Part shown: positions 8,375 to 16,977 of the stretch, piece after piece | How the letters are laid out: each line of letters opens with the position of its first letter | Numbering within the stretch: the stretch's first letter is position 1 | From: Cytophagales bacterium | GTDB taxonomy: Bacteria; Bacteroidota; Bacteroidia; Cytophagales; Bernardetiaceae | NCBI GenBank assembly: GCA_013299045.1 | Contig: JAAFJX010000002.1 | Coordinates: forward strand, 1-64,000 | Length of the DNA stretch: 64,000 nt | Reading direction: 5' to 3' | The notes under the pieces: model-generated | What the model was told of the DNA's origin: nothing | The model's input: only the letters and a program-made list of their open reading frames with translations | Databases searched by the model: none | Program-made: the position numbers and the translations under genes

Positions 8375-11300
8375 ATGTCTATAGCCCGCATCAATCAATA
8401 TTATCGTGAACTTGAAGATATTTATACTTTTTCAGGTGCAACCAATGAAACTTCTATCCGAAGGGTTACGGCTAATCTTATCTCGGATTATGCCAAAGAA
8501 AAACATTTGATGTTGGTTGATGAAATAAAACTGCCTCATCTTTCCAAAGTACCCGATGGAGCGTTGCAAGATACGTTCAAATTCAATTATGGGTATTGGG
8601 AGGCAAAAGACCTCAAAGACGACCTCGAAAAGGAAATCCAAAAGAAAATCAATATCGGCTATCCTACCGAAAATTTATTGATAGAAGACTCAAAACAAGC
8701 CGTTTTGATACGTGGCGACCTCCGCGAATACTGCGATATGACTGACGCAAAGGCGTTAGATAAATTTTTGACTAAGTTTGTGAGCTATATCAGGCAAGAA
8801 ACGCTTGATTTTAGGGAAGCTCTTGAGCAATTTGCGAAAGATACACCCAAAATCGTACAAGTGCTGGAAGATATGATAGCAGAGCAAGTCAAAACAAATC
8901 CTGCTTTTGAGCAAAAACGCCAAGCATTTTTTGACCTTTGTCAATCGGTTATCAATCCTACCATAACGTTTGCCAACATTGATGAAATGCTGATACAGCA
9001 TATCTTGACGGAAGAAATTTTCTTCAGTATCATGGACGACAGAATGTTCCACGAAGACAATAACATCTCGCGTACCCTTACGGATATAGAAAAAACTTTT
9101 TTTATCAAAGATACCAAAAGGCAAGTGTTGGCAAAATTAGAACCTTACTACAAGGCTGTAAAATTGCGGGCTTCAGGCGTACATACGCATGAAGATAAAC
9201 AGGATTTTTTGAAAGCCATTTATGAAAGTTTTTACAAGGCATATAATCCTGCAAGTGCAGATAGGCTCGGCATAGTCTATACGCCTTCAGAAGTGGTGCG
9301 CTTTATGATAGAAAGTACCGAATATTTGCTCGAAAAATACTTTAACAAAACGCTCTCCAGCACAGGCGTAGAGATACTCGACCCTGCTACAGGTACAGGC
9401 ACATTCATCACGGATTTGATAAAGCACTTGCCTGCCCAAGCCCTCGAATACAAATACAAAAACGAGATACATGCCAATGAAGTGGCTATCTTGCCCTACT
9501 ACATAGCGAACCTGAATATAGAATACATCTACAAACAAAAAATGAAAGGCGTGTATGCAGAGTTTACGAACCTTTGTTTTGTAGATACCCTCGACAATAC
9601 TGACGCGCTCAAGTATGCAGGCAAGCAAGGCGATATGTTTGGCGCACTCGCAGAAAATGCACAACGCATCAAAGCCCAAAATGACCGCAAAATATCCGTT
9701 ATCATTGGCAATCCGCCTTATAATGCAAGACAAGCTAACTTTAATGACCAAAATGCGAATAGAGTTTATAAAGAAATAGACAAACAAATCAAAACTACTT
9801 TTGTAAAACAAGGCAATGCACAAAATCAAAATGTACTCTATGATATGTATGTGCGTTTTTATCGTTGGGCAATGAATAGAATAGATGCTAAAGATGGTGG
9901 CATTGTAGCTTTTATTACCAATCGTAGTTTTATTGACTCGCGTACTTTTGATGGTTTTCGTAAATGTGCGCAAGAGGATTTTCAAGAAATCTATGTCGTG
10001 GATTTGATGGGAGATGTGCGCCAAAACAATACTGCCGTACAAGGAGGCAATATATTCAATATCATGACAGGCGTAGCCATAGCGTTTTTTATTAAAATAA
10101 AAGACAGTGATAAAAAGAAAGCTCGCATACAGTATTACAACGTAGGCGAGGGTTTAAGTGCTAAAGATAAATTAAATATACTCAAAGATAACAAAATTAA
10201 AGACCTTGATTTTAAACGCATCTTGCCTGATGCTAAACATAACTGGATAAACCTTACAGACAATGATTGGGATACACTTATGCCCCTTTGTAGCAAAGAA
10301 GTAAAAGCAGGCAAGGGTAACGATAAGGCTATTTTTGAATTATTTTCTTTAGGTATAGCAACCCATAGAGATAATTGGAATTATGACTTTAATAAAGATA
10401 ATTTAAAAAATAAAGTAGAGTATTTTATAGATATTTACACTAATACAATGAAAGATAAAAACTTTAAAAACAAAGATACAATTGCTTGGGACGCTGATTT
10501 AGAAAAATATGCATTAAGAAAAATAGATAAAAAATTTGAAGAAAGCAAAATATTAAAAGCAATGTTTAGACCTTTTGTTACAAAATATCTATATTTTGAT
10601 AATCATTTAAATAGTAGATTATATCAATGGGAAAATATTTATAATATTAAAGGAAACGTTGTAATTGCTGTTAATAAAGAAGGAAGCAATAAACCTTTTC
10701 ATTGTTTAGTATCTAATAAGATTTTAGATTTACATACTACAGGCGATACAAATTGTCTTCCTTTATATCGTTATGAAGCAGGCAAGGCAATAGAAAACAT
10801 CACGGATTGGGCGTTGGGGGTTTTCCGCGATAGATACAGGGAGAGAGGAGAGAAGGGAGGATGGAGAGGGGAGAAAGGGGATAGCCCTCTCCTCTCTCCT
10901 CTCTCCTCCCTTCTTACCAAAGAAGACATTTTTCATTATGTGTATGCCGTTCTGCACGCACCCGCTTATCGTGAGAAGTATGCCCAAAACCTGAAAAGAG
11001 ATTTTCCACGCATACCGTTGTATGATGATTTTTGGAAATACGCACAGGCAGGCAAGGAACTGATGGAGTTGCATCTTTGGGAGGGGGGAGATGGGAGTAT
11101 GGAGAAGGGAGAAGATGGTATGGAAGCTAAACAAAATATCATATATGATTTACAAAGATTTACAAGTTTGGCAAATGTCTATGAATTTGGTAACGGAAGT
11201 GTACAAAATAACGCAGTCATTTCCAAAGGAGGAGTTGTATGGCTTGACGAGTCAAGTGCGGCGTGCAGTGGTGTCTATACCATCAAATATAGCCGAAGGT

Positions 11301-11956
11301 CATCAGCGGAACAGCACCCGACAATTTTTGCAATTCCTATCAATAGCGCGAGGTTCATTGGGAGAGGTAGAAACACAGCTTTTGATAGCGGAACGGCTGA
11401 AGTATTTATCGAGGGAAATGATGCTGGAGTTTCAAAAACAGATAAATTCAGTAGGGAATTTGCTGGGAGCATTGATGAAGGCTTTAGAGAAAAAACTGGA
11501 GTAGAAAGTAAGGAGGTGGGAGATGTGAGAGGGGAGAATGCTATTTTTCTCCCCTCTCTCTCCTCCCTTCTCTCCTCTCTGAAAGTACATACCTTGTCTG
11601 TAGAAAGCGTCTTGCCCAAGCGCAAAAAATCGGATATGTTCGAGGCAGAACAAGCCGAACTCATCAAAAATTATGTACCTGAAGTGAAACTGCGTGTAAA
11701 AGAGGGCGATATAGAAATAGACAGCCTAACCACTATCACAGGTGTTCCTGCGGTGGCGTTTGAATATAAGCTCGGCAATAGAAGTGCTATAGAGTGGGTA
11801 CTAGACCAGTACAAACCATATAAGTCCAATGATAAGACGATTCAAGAGAACTTCAATGCGTATAAGTTTGCAGACTATAAGCAGGAAGTTATAGATTTGC
11901 TCTTGCGGGTTATTTATGTGAGCGTGAAAACTATGAAAGTGGTGAGAAGTTTTTAA
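8375..11956 (+). CDS. Single-chain restriction-modification enzyme (PD-(D/E)xK nuclease plus N6-adenine methylase, type ISP-like C terminus)
   Basis: A 1193-aa enzyme predicted to methylate adenine at its target and cut unmodified DNA. The N-terminal nuclease-like motif is PDG (Asp61) with YWEAK (Glu76, Lys78). The methylase core has motif I DPATGTGTF near residue 336 and motif IV GNPPY near 446. The C terminus resembles the LlaBIII-type specificity domain (TKEDIFHYVYAVLH, FPRIPLYDDFWKYA, LPKRKKSDMF). There is no helicase domain, so it is nearer type IIG than true type ISP. Two insertions sit inside the C-terminal half: a purine/pyrimidine hairpin (residues about 822-847) and a ~500-bp segment (about 904-1070) encoding another protein in a different frame. 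Both keep the frame open. The neighbourhood has no separate R or S gene. Whether the enzyme still works is open. Confidence 0.8.
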   Translation: MSIARINQYYRELEDIYTFSGATNETSIRRVTANLISDYAKEKHLMLVDEIKLPHLSKVPDGALQDTFKFNYGYWEAKDLKDDLEKEIQKKINIGYPTENLLIEDSKQAVLIRGDLREYCDMTDAKALDKFLTKFVSYIRQETLDFREALEQFAKDTPKIVQVLEDMIAEQVKTNPAFEQKRQAFFDLCQSVINPTITFANIDEMLIQHILTEEIFFSIMDDRMFHEDNNISRTLTDIEKTFFIKDTKRQVLAKLEPYYKAVKLRASGVHTHEDKQDFLKAIYESFYKAYNPASADRLGIVYTPSEVVRFMIESTEYLLEKYFNKTLSSTGVEILDPATGTGTFITDLIKHLPAQALEYKYKNEIHANEVAILPYYIANLNIEYIYKQKMKGVYAEFTNLCFVDTLDNTDALKYAGKQGDMFGALAENAQRIKAQNDRKISVIIGNPPYNARQANFNDQNANRVYKEIDKQIKTTFVKQGNAQNQNVLYDMYVRFYRWAMNRIDAKDGGIVAFITNRSFIDSRTFDGFRKCAQEDFQEIYVVDLMGDVRQNNTAVQGGNIFNIMTGVAIAFFIKIKDSDKKKARIQYYNVGEGLSAKDKLNILKDNKIKDLDFKRILPDAKHNWINLTDNDWDTLMPLCSKEVKAGKGNDKAIFELFSLGIATHRDNWNYDFNKDNLKNKVEYFIDIYTNTMKDKNFKNKDTIAWDADLEKYALRKIDKKFEESKILKAMFRPFVTKYLYFDNHLNSRLYQWENIYNIKGNVVIAVNKEGSNKPFHCLVSNKILDLHTTGDTNCLPLYRYEAGKAIENITDWALGVFRDRYRERGEKGGWRGEKGDSPLLSPLSSLLTKEDIFHYVYAVLHAPAYREKYAQNLKRDFPRIPLYDDFWKYAQAGKELMELHLWEGGDGSMEKGEDGMEAKQNIIYDLQRFTSLANVYEFGNGSVQNNAVISKGGVVWLDESSAACSGVYTIKYSRRSSAEQHPTIFAIPINSARFIGRGRNTAFDSGTAEVFIEGNDAGVSKTDKFSREFAGSIDEGFREKTGVESKEVGDVRGENAIFLPSLSSLLSSLKVHTLSVESVLPKRKKSDMFEAEQAELIKNYVPEVKLRVKEGDIEIDSLTTITGVPAVAFEYKLGNRSAIEWVLDQYKPYKSNDKTIQENFNAYKFADYKQEVIDLLLRVIYVSVKTMKVVRSF
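10839..10915. repeat. In-frame purine/pyrimidine inverted repeat inside the restriction gene
   Basis: A purine-only arm (10839-10880, rich in GGAGAG) is followed by ATAG and a pyrimidine-only arm (10885-10915, CCCTCTCCTCTCTCC then TCCCTTCTT). Translated, it adds a Arg/Gly/Glu/Lys stretch followed by SPLLSPLSSLL between two conserved blocks, NITDWALGVFRDRY and TKEDIFHYVYA. Twenty bases at 10842-10861 recur exactly, inverted, at 11561-11580. Confidence 0.7.
11079..11581 (+). mobile_element. Inserted cassette carrying a four-helix-bundle protein gene
   Basis: The segment begins with a purine-rich stretch (11079-11118) and ends with a pyrimidine-rich stretch (11549-11581). A perfect 12-bp inverted repeat (GAGAGGGGAGAA, 11527-11538, and its complement at 11547-11558) lies just after the inner gene stop. 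The restriction-gene frame through this stretch has no recognisable conservation, while conserved enzyme sequence resumes at about 11600. This layout, a stem enclosing an IVP gene, resembles the intervening sequences known from 23S rRNA genes. Borders are approximate. Confidence 0.6.
11145..11504 (+). CDS. Four-helix-bundle protein (23S rRNA intervening-sequence protein family)
   Basis: A 119-aa protein encoded entirely inside the restriction gene, in the +1 frame relative to it. It is a canonical member of the S23/IVP family. The N terminus reads MIYKDLQVWQMSMNLV, followed by ITQSFPKEELYGLTSQVRR, then AVVSIPSNIAEG, and FLSIARGSLGEVETQLLIAE. No stop, frameshift or motif loss is visible. The ATG at 11145 gives the normal family start; a longer frame from 11091 runs into purine-rich repeat. 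The family forms pentameric helical bundles of unclear function, classically encoded within 23S rRNA intervening sequences, and often as free-standing genes in Bacteroidota. Finding it nested in another gene is unusual. Confidence 0.85.
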   Translation: MIYKDLQVWQMSMNLVTEVYKITQSFPKEELYGLTSQVRRAVVSIPSNIAEGHQRNSTRQFLQFLSIARGSLGEVETQLLIAERLKYLSREMMLEFQKQINSVGNLLGALMKALEKKLE

Positions 11957-12382
11957 ATACCATCGCCTTCTTGGAATGTTTACGTTAAATGTTTTCAGTT
12001 CTTTGAAAGGTCATATTGATTGCCAAGAAGCGCAAGAAAACACTTTTAGGAACAACGCCTCAATAGAAAAGTAGGATAGCTTGGACAAGAGTCCTGCTTT
12101 AAATGAGCCTACCTTGTCAGGGTTTCTTTTGCTCCATGAAGGTTTTGGGGTAGTGTATGGGGTAGAAAAAAATAGTCCAACGAATTTAGGATTTTTGTGC
12201 CGCTTTTAAGCCCTTTTATAGCAGATGATAACTATTTTTTACCTTCATGTCTGCAAATTCAGACGTTTACATTTAATATTTGGCAAAAGAATTGCGTTAA
12301 TAAAAAGATATGCCTTTATTTGTCTCCTGTAGTCTTTATAAATTTTGTAGAACAGGCTTTTCATTTCGTAAACCTTATCCTG
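11957..12382. other. Intergenic, no gene seen
   Basis: This 426-bp stretch between the restriction gene and the SiaB-like gene has an open frame into the latter (from 12197), but its translation lacks conservation features. I see no terminator, repeat or RNA gene. Confidence 0.5.
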
Positions 12383-12952
12383 ATGAGCACACCATTCAAA
12401 CTTCTGGGCTTCCAAAAACAGTTGCAAGGTGGTAATATTTCTATGGCTTTTAGGGGGGGAATGTCGCAAGAAATTCTCTCGCTTATGGGCTGGAGTTTGC
12501 GTAGAGCCGAAGAGAACGTTGTGGTTAGCAGGCGTTTATTTGGTATGATTATAGAGCTTTCGCAAAATATATTGCACTATTCCGCCGAACGAGAATACTC
12601 TGAGCACGACCAGAAAGAAATTGGCTGTGGTATCATTACTGTTTCGAAGCAAGAAGGCCAGTACATTATTAATGCGGGTAATTACGTAACGTTGGATAAA
12701 ATAGAACGCATTAAGTCCCGCTGCGACCACATCAATAGCCTAAGCCAGGAAGAACTCAAAGCCTATTACAAAGCACAAAGGCGCTTGCCACACGCTGATG
12801 GCGGAACGGGCGCAAATATTGGGTTTATTGATATGGTAAGAAAATCAGGCAATAAAGTCGCCTTTAACTTTTATGAATCTCCCGAAAGGCCAGGGTGTAG
12901 CTTCTTTGTGCTGACAGTTACAGTTAATGTCAATTTAGAAATGGGCGAGTAA
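12383..12952 (+). CDS. SiaB-family protein kinase (GHKL ATPase-like, DUF6272)
   Basis: A 189-aa soluble protein resembling SiaB/RsbW-type kinases that phosphorylate an anti-sigma-antagonist-like partner. Seen in the sequence: an N-box-like helix, IIELSQNILHYS, an ATP-lid-like region HADGGTGANIGFIDMVRKSG, and a final beta strand SFFVLTVTVNV. I start at the ATG at 12383 (MSTPFKLLGFQKQLQGG). The 62 upstream codons are compositionally unlike protein and contain no signal. In other Bacteroidota such genes sit near SiaC-like (DUF1987) partners. None is visible here. Confidence 0.7.
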   Translation: MSTPFKLLGFQKQLQGGNISMAFRGGMSQEILSLMGWSLRRAEENVVVSRRLFGMIIELSQNILHYSAEREYSEHDQKEIGCGIITVSKQEGQYIINAGNYVTLDKIERIKSRCDHINSLSQEELKAYYKAQRRLPHADGGTGANIGFIDMVRKSGNKVAFNFYESPERPGCSFFVLTVTVNVNLEMGE

Positions 12953-13123
12953 GACGCTTTGCCTCAAGAGTTCTAAATCATAAAAAAACATAAAATTAGC
13001 AGACTAAAATGCACGATTTTTGTGCAAATTCCGTTTAAAAGCTAAGGCGGAAGTTCTACTTGTTGTCCTGGCAGTTAATCCAATCATTTTGTATTGCTCA
13101 CCATTATTGAAAAATTCATTAAG

Positions 13124-13252
13124 ATGAAAAGAATTCTCATAGTTTTCGCTGTTGTAGCACTTGGCGCGTTGGCTTCTTGCAAGGCTCAAAAAACTTGTCC
13201 TACTTATTCTAAAGCCCCTGCTCAAACAGAAAATAATAAGCCAAACGCTTAA
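13124..13252 (+). CDS. Small lipoprotein, 42 aa
   Basis: A short gene with a clear lipoprotein signal: MKRILIVFAVVALGALASC, then KAQKTCPTYSKAPAQ and an Asn/Glu/Lys-rich tail. The lipobox LASC puts the lipidated cysteine at residue 19, leaving a mature chain of 24 residues. Similar tiny lipoproteins containing a CPTY motif are common in Bacteroidota, and their role is unknown. A strong terminator follows at 13321-13357, consistent with a real monocistronic gene. Confidence 0.65.
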   Translation: MKRILIVFAVVALGALASCKAQKTCPTYSKAPAQTENNKPNA

Positions 13253-13320
13253 AGCAAACGCATAGGCGTACTGTTTTGGTTTGTCCATCAGTTTTTAGCC
13301 TAAAGAAACACCATCATATT

Positions 13321-13357
13321 AAAAACCCCGTCTCTTAACAAAAAAAGACGGGGTTTT
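13321..13357. terminator. Bidirectional intrinsic terminator
   Basis: AAAACCCCGTC and its exact complement GACGGGGTTTT enclose a 14-base loop. It lies between the convergent 42-aa lipoprotein gene (plus) and the OmpA lipoprotein gene (minus), and gives a T or A tract on both strands. Confidence 0.9.
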
Positions 13358-13377
13358 GGGCTTTAGTAAAGAAATAA

Positions 13378-14295
13378 CTAGAATTTTTGTTCCCCCAGTA
13401 TTTTGAAAAGTTCGTCCAGCTTAGGCGATAAAATGATTTCAGTACGGCGATTTTTAGCCTTATTTTGTGGGTTATCATTAGGAGCTACTGGATAGAACTC
13501 GCCCTTGCCTGAGGCTAAAATGCGCTTGCTATCTAGCTTGCTATCCGTCAAAATCCTGACGATAGAGGTAGCGCGCAGAACGCTCAAATCCCAGTTGTCT
13601 TTCATAACAGGGCCAGCCTTGATAGGAACATTGTCTGTATGACCTTCAATTTGCACAAAAATATCAGGATTCGCATTGAGCACCTCAGCTACTTTTTTGA
13701 GCGCATTTTGGCCTTTAATATCTACGGCAGTGCTACCAGACTTGAAGAGCAGTTGTTCAGAAAGGGATACATACACCTTGCCGTCGCGGACTTCCACGCT
13801 CAGCTCGTCTTTATTAAAAGCGACCAGAGCATCTGTGATTTTTTTACGCAAATCTTCAATGGCCTTTTGCTGCCTTGAAAGCATTTCCTGAAGTTGCTGA
13901 ATTGTTTTTTCTTTTTCAGCGAGGGAGGTTTCACGCTCTGCCAGCAGCTTTTCTTTTTCGCTGAGGCGTTTGTTAAGGTCGTTCATCTGTGTACTTAAAC
14001 CGCTGATGTTTTTGCTAGATGCACGCTGCAAACTATCTTTAGAGCTTTGTGTGGCGCTTAACTCTCTTTCTAGCTTAGCCTTTTCGGCTTCTAGTTTGGC
14101 TTTGATGGCCTCGAGGTCGCTGATGCTTTTTTTGAGTGTAGTAACAGTACTTTTAAGTGCCGCATTTTCTTTTTGCGCCACCAGCTTAGCGGCTACCTCC
14201 GCATCAAATTTTTTCTTAGAGACTAAACAACTACTTAACAATGCCAATATTAAGCAAAAGATAGCTAATCTAAAGACGTTCTTTTTGAGAGTCAT
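13378..14295 (-). CDS. OmpA-family lipoprotein with coiled-coil stalk
   Basis: Likely an outer-membrane-anchored, peptidoglycan-binding protein. The 305-aa product has a lipoprotein signal with lipobox LLSSC near residue 23, a long Lys/Glu/Ala coiled coil (about 30-155), and a C-terminal OmpA/MotB domain (about 165-290). The domain shows LLFKSGSTAVDIKG, QIEGHTDNVPI, DLSVLRATSIVRIL and NRRTEIILSP. These carry the expected diaminopimelate-contact Asp and Arg. The gene stands alone; the PUR-type gene lies 54 bases upstream on the same strand, and a terminator follows at once. Confidence 0.88.
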   Translation of the reverse strand: MTLKKNVFRLAIFCLILALLSSCLVSKKKFDAEVAAKLVAQKENAALKSTVTTLKKSISDLEAIKAKLEAEKAKLERELSATQSSKDSLQRASSKNISGLSTQMNDLNKRLSEKEKLLAERETSLAEKEKTIQQLQEMLSRQQKAIEDLRKKITDALVAFNKDELSVEVRDGKVYVSLSEQLLFKSGSTAVDIKGQNALKKVAEVLNANPDIFVQIEGHTDNVPIKAGPVMKDNWDLSVLRATSIVRILTDSKLDSKRILASGKGEFYPVAPNDNPQNKAKNRRTEIILSPKLDELFKILGEQKF

Positions 14296-14349
14296 AGATA
14301 TGATTGTTTTTGGGAAAACACCTAAAAGTAGGACGAAATTCTGCTCAAA

Positions 14350-14691
14350 TTATTGTTTTCTATGTCCGTTTAAAGGATACAGACCATTTGTCTTGGGCTG
14401 CTCGTGTGCCTGTCTATCTTCCAATTTATTAAAGCCGCCGTCTGGCATGAGCTCATTTTGAACATAATTAACGGCTTCTTGCAAGGCAGTAAGCACTTTG
14501 CTGAAGTCTTCTTTGTAAAGAAAAACTTTATGCTTTTCAAACAAAACCTCGCCGTCTTCACGGGTACTTTTTTTGCTTTCAGTCAGCATAATATAGTAGT
14601 CATTGTTTTGAGTTGGCTTCACATCAATAAAATAAGTGCGTCTGCCGGCTTGTACTTTTCGTGAAAGTATGTTCTTGTTTTTGTCTAACAT
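14350..14691 (-). CDS. PUR-family DNA/RNA-binding protein (DUF3276)
   Basis: A 113-aa protein with a single PUR repeat: SRKVQAGRRTYFIDVKPTQ, then NDYYIMLTESKK, and FLYKEDFSKVLTALQEAVNYV. Bacterial PUR proteins bind single-stranded nucleic acid as dimers. The family is widespread in Bacteroidota and is usually annotated only by domain. The tail (HEQPKTNGLYPLNGHRKQ) is polar and probably disordered. The gene is followed after 54 bases by the OmpA lipoprotein gene on the same strand. Confidence 0.88.
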   Translation of the reverse strand: MLDKNKNILSRKVQAGRRTYFIDVKPTQNNDYYIMLTESKKSTREDGEVLFEKHKVFLYKEDFSKVLTALQEAVNYVQNELMPDGGFNKLEDRQAHEQPKTNGLYPLNGHRKQ

Positions 14692-15039
14692 ACACTGTCA
14701 AAAATTTAAACGTGTTCAAAAATGTTCATAGCAATTTAAGTTGTTTTATTGATTAAGCCAAGTTTTTAAGCCTAAAAAATATTTTTTTTGTTTTAGAGCC
14801 TGCTGCATCTAAAGCTATGTGTGCAGCACAGTTGTCTTGGGTTATAGGCTTCGTCAATCTGATAAATAAAAAGAATTTATATTGCTGATTATTAACACTT
14901 TAACCAAATACTTCTTTTTTTATAAACACAAAAACGCTCATTTTTTTCTTTTTTTTGCGCAAATGTTTGTTTATTTGAGAAGACTCTCTTTATTTTTGGA
15001 AAAATTAGTTCTTACAACTTATTCAAAATCCCCCAAAAC
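14692..15039. other. Divergent intergenic region
   Basis: AT-rich spacer between the PUR-type gene (minus) and phaB (plus). Apart from the phaB promoter candidate at 14966-14998, nothing recognisable is present. Confidence 0.6.
14966..14998 (+). promoter_or_regulatory. Bacteroidota-type promoter for phaB
   Basis: TTTG at 14966-14969, a 21-base spacer, and TATTTTTG at 14991-14998 fit the TTG-N-TAnnTTTG consensus. The predicted transcript start is near 15005, giving a leader of about 35 bases. Confidence 0.65.
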
Positions 15040-15786
15040 ATGGACGCTAACAATAAAAAAGTGGCACTCGTAACAGGCGCAACAGGTGGAATAGGCACTG
15101 CCATCTGCAAAAAATTGGCCTCAAATGGTTATACAGTGGTAGCGAACTACCGTAATTTGGCTAAAGCCCAAGAGTGGCAAAACAAAATGAAAACAGAAGG
15201 TTACAACATTGCCATTTTTGAAGGCGATGTAACCGACTTTGAGGCGGTCGGCAAAATGGTAGCTAAAATTGAAGCGGAAGTGGGCAGTGTTGATGTCTTG
15301 GTAAACAATGCTGGCATTACGCGCGATGGCGGTTTTATGAAAATGACCCCAGAACAATGGCGTGAGGTTATTAGCACTAACTTAGACAGTATGTTTTATT
15401 GTACGCGCCATGTCATTGCCAAAATGGTAGCCAATGGTTTTGGTCGCGTTATCAATATTTCTTCCGTAAACGGGCAACGTGGTCAGTTTGGCCAAACGAA
15501 TTATAGCGCAGCCAAAGCGGGCATACACGGCTTTACAAAATCTTTGGCGATGGAAGTTGCTAAAAAAGGCGTTACTGTCAATACCATTGCTCCTGGTTAT
15601 ATAGGCACGGACATGGTGATGGCGGTCAAAGAGGAAATTCGCAATAAAATCATTGAGGGTATTCCTGTTGGTCGTTTGGGTTCGCCAGACGAAATAGGCG
15701 ATGCTGTTGTTTATTTGGCTTCGGACGGCGCAGCTTTTATGACTGGTGCAAATCTGTCCATTAACGGTGGTCAGCACGTTTACTAG
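15040..15786 (+). CDS. phaB: Acetoacetyl-CoA reductase / 3-oxoacyl reductase (SDR family)
   Basis: NADPH-dependent short-chain dehydrogenase, closest in appearance to PhaB/PhbB, which reduces acetoacetyl-CoA to (R)-3-hydroxybutyryl-CoA for polyhydroxybutyrate. The 248-aa chain has the cofactor motif TGATGGIG, the structural VNNAGITRD, and catalytic Ser in INISSVNGQRGQFGQ with YSAAKAG (Tyr and Lys four apart). The QRGQFGQTNYSAAKAG context is typical of PhaB rather than FabG. No PHB synthase or thiolase is visible here. A strong terminator follows, so it is monocistronic. Confidence 0.85.
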   Translation: MDANNKKVALVTGATGGIGTAICKKLASNGYTVVANYRNLAKAQEWQNKMKTEGYNIAIFEGDVTDFEAVGKMVAKIEAEVGSVDVLVNNAGITRDGGFMKMTPEQWREVISTNLDSMFYCTRHVIAKMVANGFGRVINISSVNGQRGQFGQTNYSAAKAGIHGFTKSLAMEVAKKGVTVNTIAPGYIGTDMVMAVKEEIRNKIIEGIPVGRLGSPDEIGDAVVYLASDGAAFMTGANLSINGGQHVY

Positions 15787-15813
15787 TCAGTCGTATTAAA
15801 ATTAGGTCAGTTT

Positions 15814-15857
15814 CACAAAAAAAGCTGCTTTATTCATTTAAAGCAGCTTTTTTTGTG
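15814..15857. terminator. Intrinsic terminator after phaB
   Basis: CACAAAAAAAGCTGCTTT pairs with AAAGCAGCTTTTTTTGTG around a short loop, leaving a T tract on both strands. It separates phaB from the convergent hemE. Confidence 0.9.
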
Positions 15858-15933
15858 AGTTCCTCTTTATATTTTTAGGCTGAATTTGCCCTCTTCTGTA
15901 GCCACAATTCGAGGCTTCCTTGCGTATTTGTTT

Positions 15934-16977
15934 TTAATGCGCACTTGCACTCAATTGAAACTCCTTGACGCTGTCAATAAAGCATTTTACTTTGTCTGCC
16001 GAGGTGTCAGGATAAACACCATGCCCCAAGTTGGCGATGTGGGCTTGGCTGCCAAAACCTTCCAGCATAAGCCTAGTTGCTTTCTGAATGTCTTTAAAAC
16101 TGCCATAAAGCGCGCAAGGGTCCATGTTGCCCTGCAAAACCTTGTCGGCGCAGCCATTCTGACGCACAAAAGCTGGCGTAGTGTGCCAGTCAAGCCCAAT
16201 GACACTGGCTTGGCTTTGGCCTAGCTCCTGAAGCGCAAAGAATGCACCTTTGGCAAAAATAGTGGTCGGTACTTCGCGGATAGCCGTTACAATTTGTGCG
16301 TTATAACGCATACCAAATTCGCTGTAATGCAAAGGGTTGTAGGTGCCCGCCCAAGAATCAAAAAGCTGAACGAGATTAGCACCCGCTTGCACTTGCAGTT
16401 TAAGATAAATGATGGTAACCTCAGTAATCTTTTGGAGTAAGAGATGCGATGCTTCGGGGTATCTGAACAAAAAACTACGCGCTTTAGAGAAGGTTTTGCT
16501 GCCTTGCCCTTCAATCATGTAAGTAAAAATAGTAAGAGGGGCTCCTGCAAAACCAATGATAGGTACGCGGCCAGCCAGTTGTCTTTTTGTAATGGCTATG
16601 GCTTCTGTTACATAGGCCAAACGGTCTGCAATATCATTGGTATTGAGCAATTTGATGTCGTCTGGGCTTTGAATTGTTTTTGGAAAAGAAGGCCCTTTTT
16701 TCTCTATCATGTCATAGGGCAAGTCCATAGCCTCTGGAACTACCAAAATATCCGAAAAGATAATGGCAGCATCTGTGCCCAAAATATCAACAGGCTGAAT
16801 CGTTACTTCTGCTGCCAAATGTGGTGTTTTGACCAGCTCCTTAAAGTCTTTGAGGCTGTTGCGTATAGCCAAATACTGAGGCAGAATACGGCCAGCTTGG
16901 CGCATAACCCAAACAGGAGTGCGCTCTCCTTTTTGTCCTTGAGCTGTGCGAATGAGTAGGTCGTTTTGTAGAGCCAT
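15934..16977 (-). CDS. hemE: Uroporphyrinogen decarboxylase
   Basis: Removes four carboxyl groups from uroporphyrinogen III to give coproporphyrinogen III in heme synthesis. The 347-aa protein has the family signatures [15 protein letters not shown] near the N terminus and [16 protein letters not shown] in the middle. It also has the substrate-binding Asp in [13 protein letters not shown] and the [12 protein letters not shown] segment. The start [14 protein letters not shown] is typical. It is a single gene that converges on phaB; tRNA-Phe lies 129 bases upstream on the same strand. Confidence 0.95.
   Translation of the reverse strand: MALQNDLLIRTAQGQKGERTPVWVMRQAGRILPQYLAIRNSLKDFKELVKTPHLAAEVTIQPVDILGTDAAIIFSDILVVPEAMDLPYDMIEKKGPSFPKTIQSPDDIKLLNTNDIADRLAYVTEAIAITKRQLAGRVPIIGFAGAPLTIFTYMIEGQGSKTFSKARSFLFRYPEASHLLLQKITEVTIIYLKLQVQAGANLVQLFDSWAGTYNPLHYSEFGMRYNAQIVTAIREVPTTIFAKGAFFALQELGQSQASVIGLDWHTTPAFVRQNGCADKVLQGNMDPCALYGSFKDIQKATRLMLEGFGSQAHIANLGHGVYPDTSADKVKCFIDSVKEFQLSASAH

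Noticed and set aside
9287-10042. 251-codon frame on the minus strand of the restriction gene
   Set aside because: It lies opposite the strongly conserved methylase core; its Ile/Tyr/Phe-rich translation is what antisense of such sequence gives.
11079-11581. Remnant of a 23S rRNA gene around the IVP gene
   Set aside because: The flanks encode conserved restriction-enzyme protein sequence on both sides and show no rRNA similarity.
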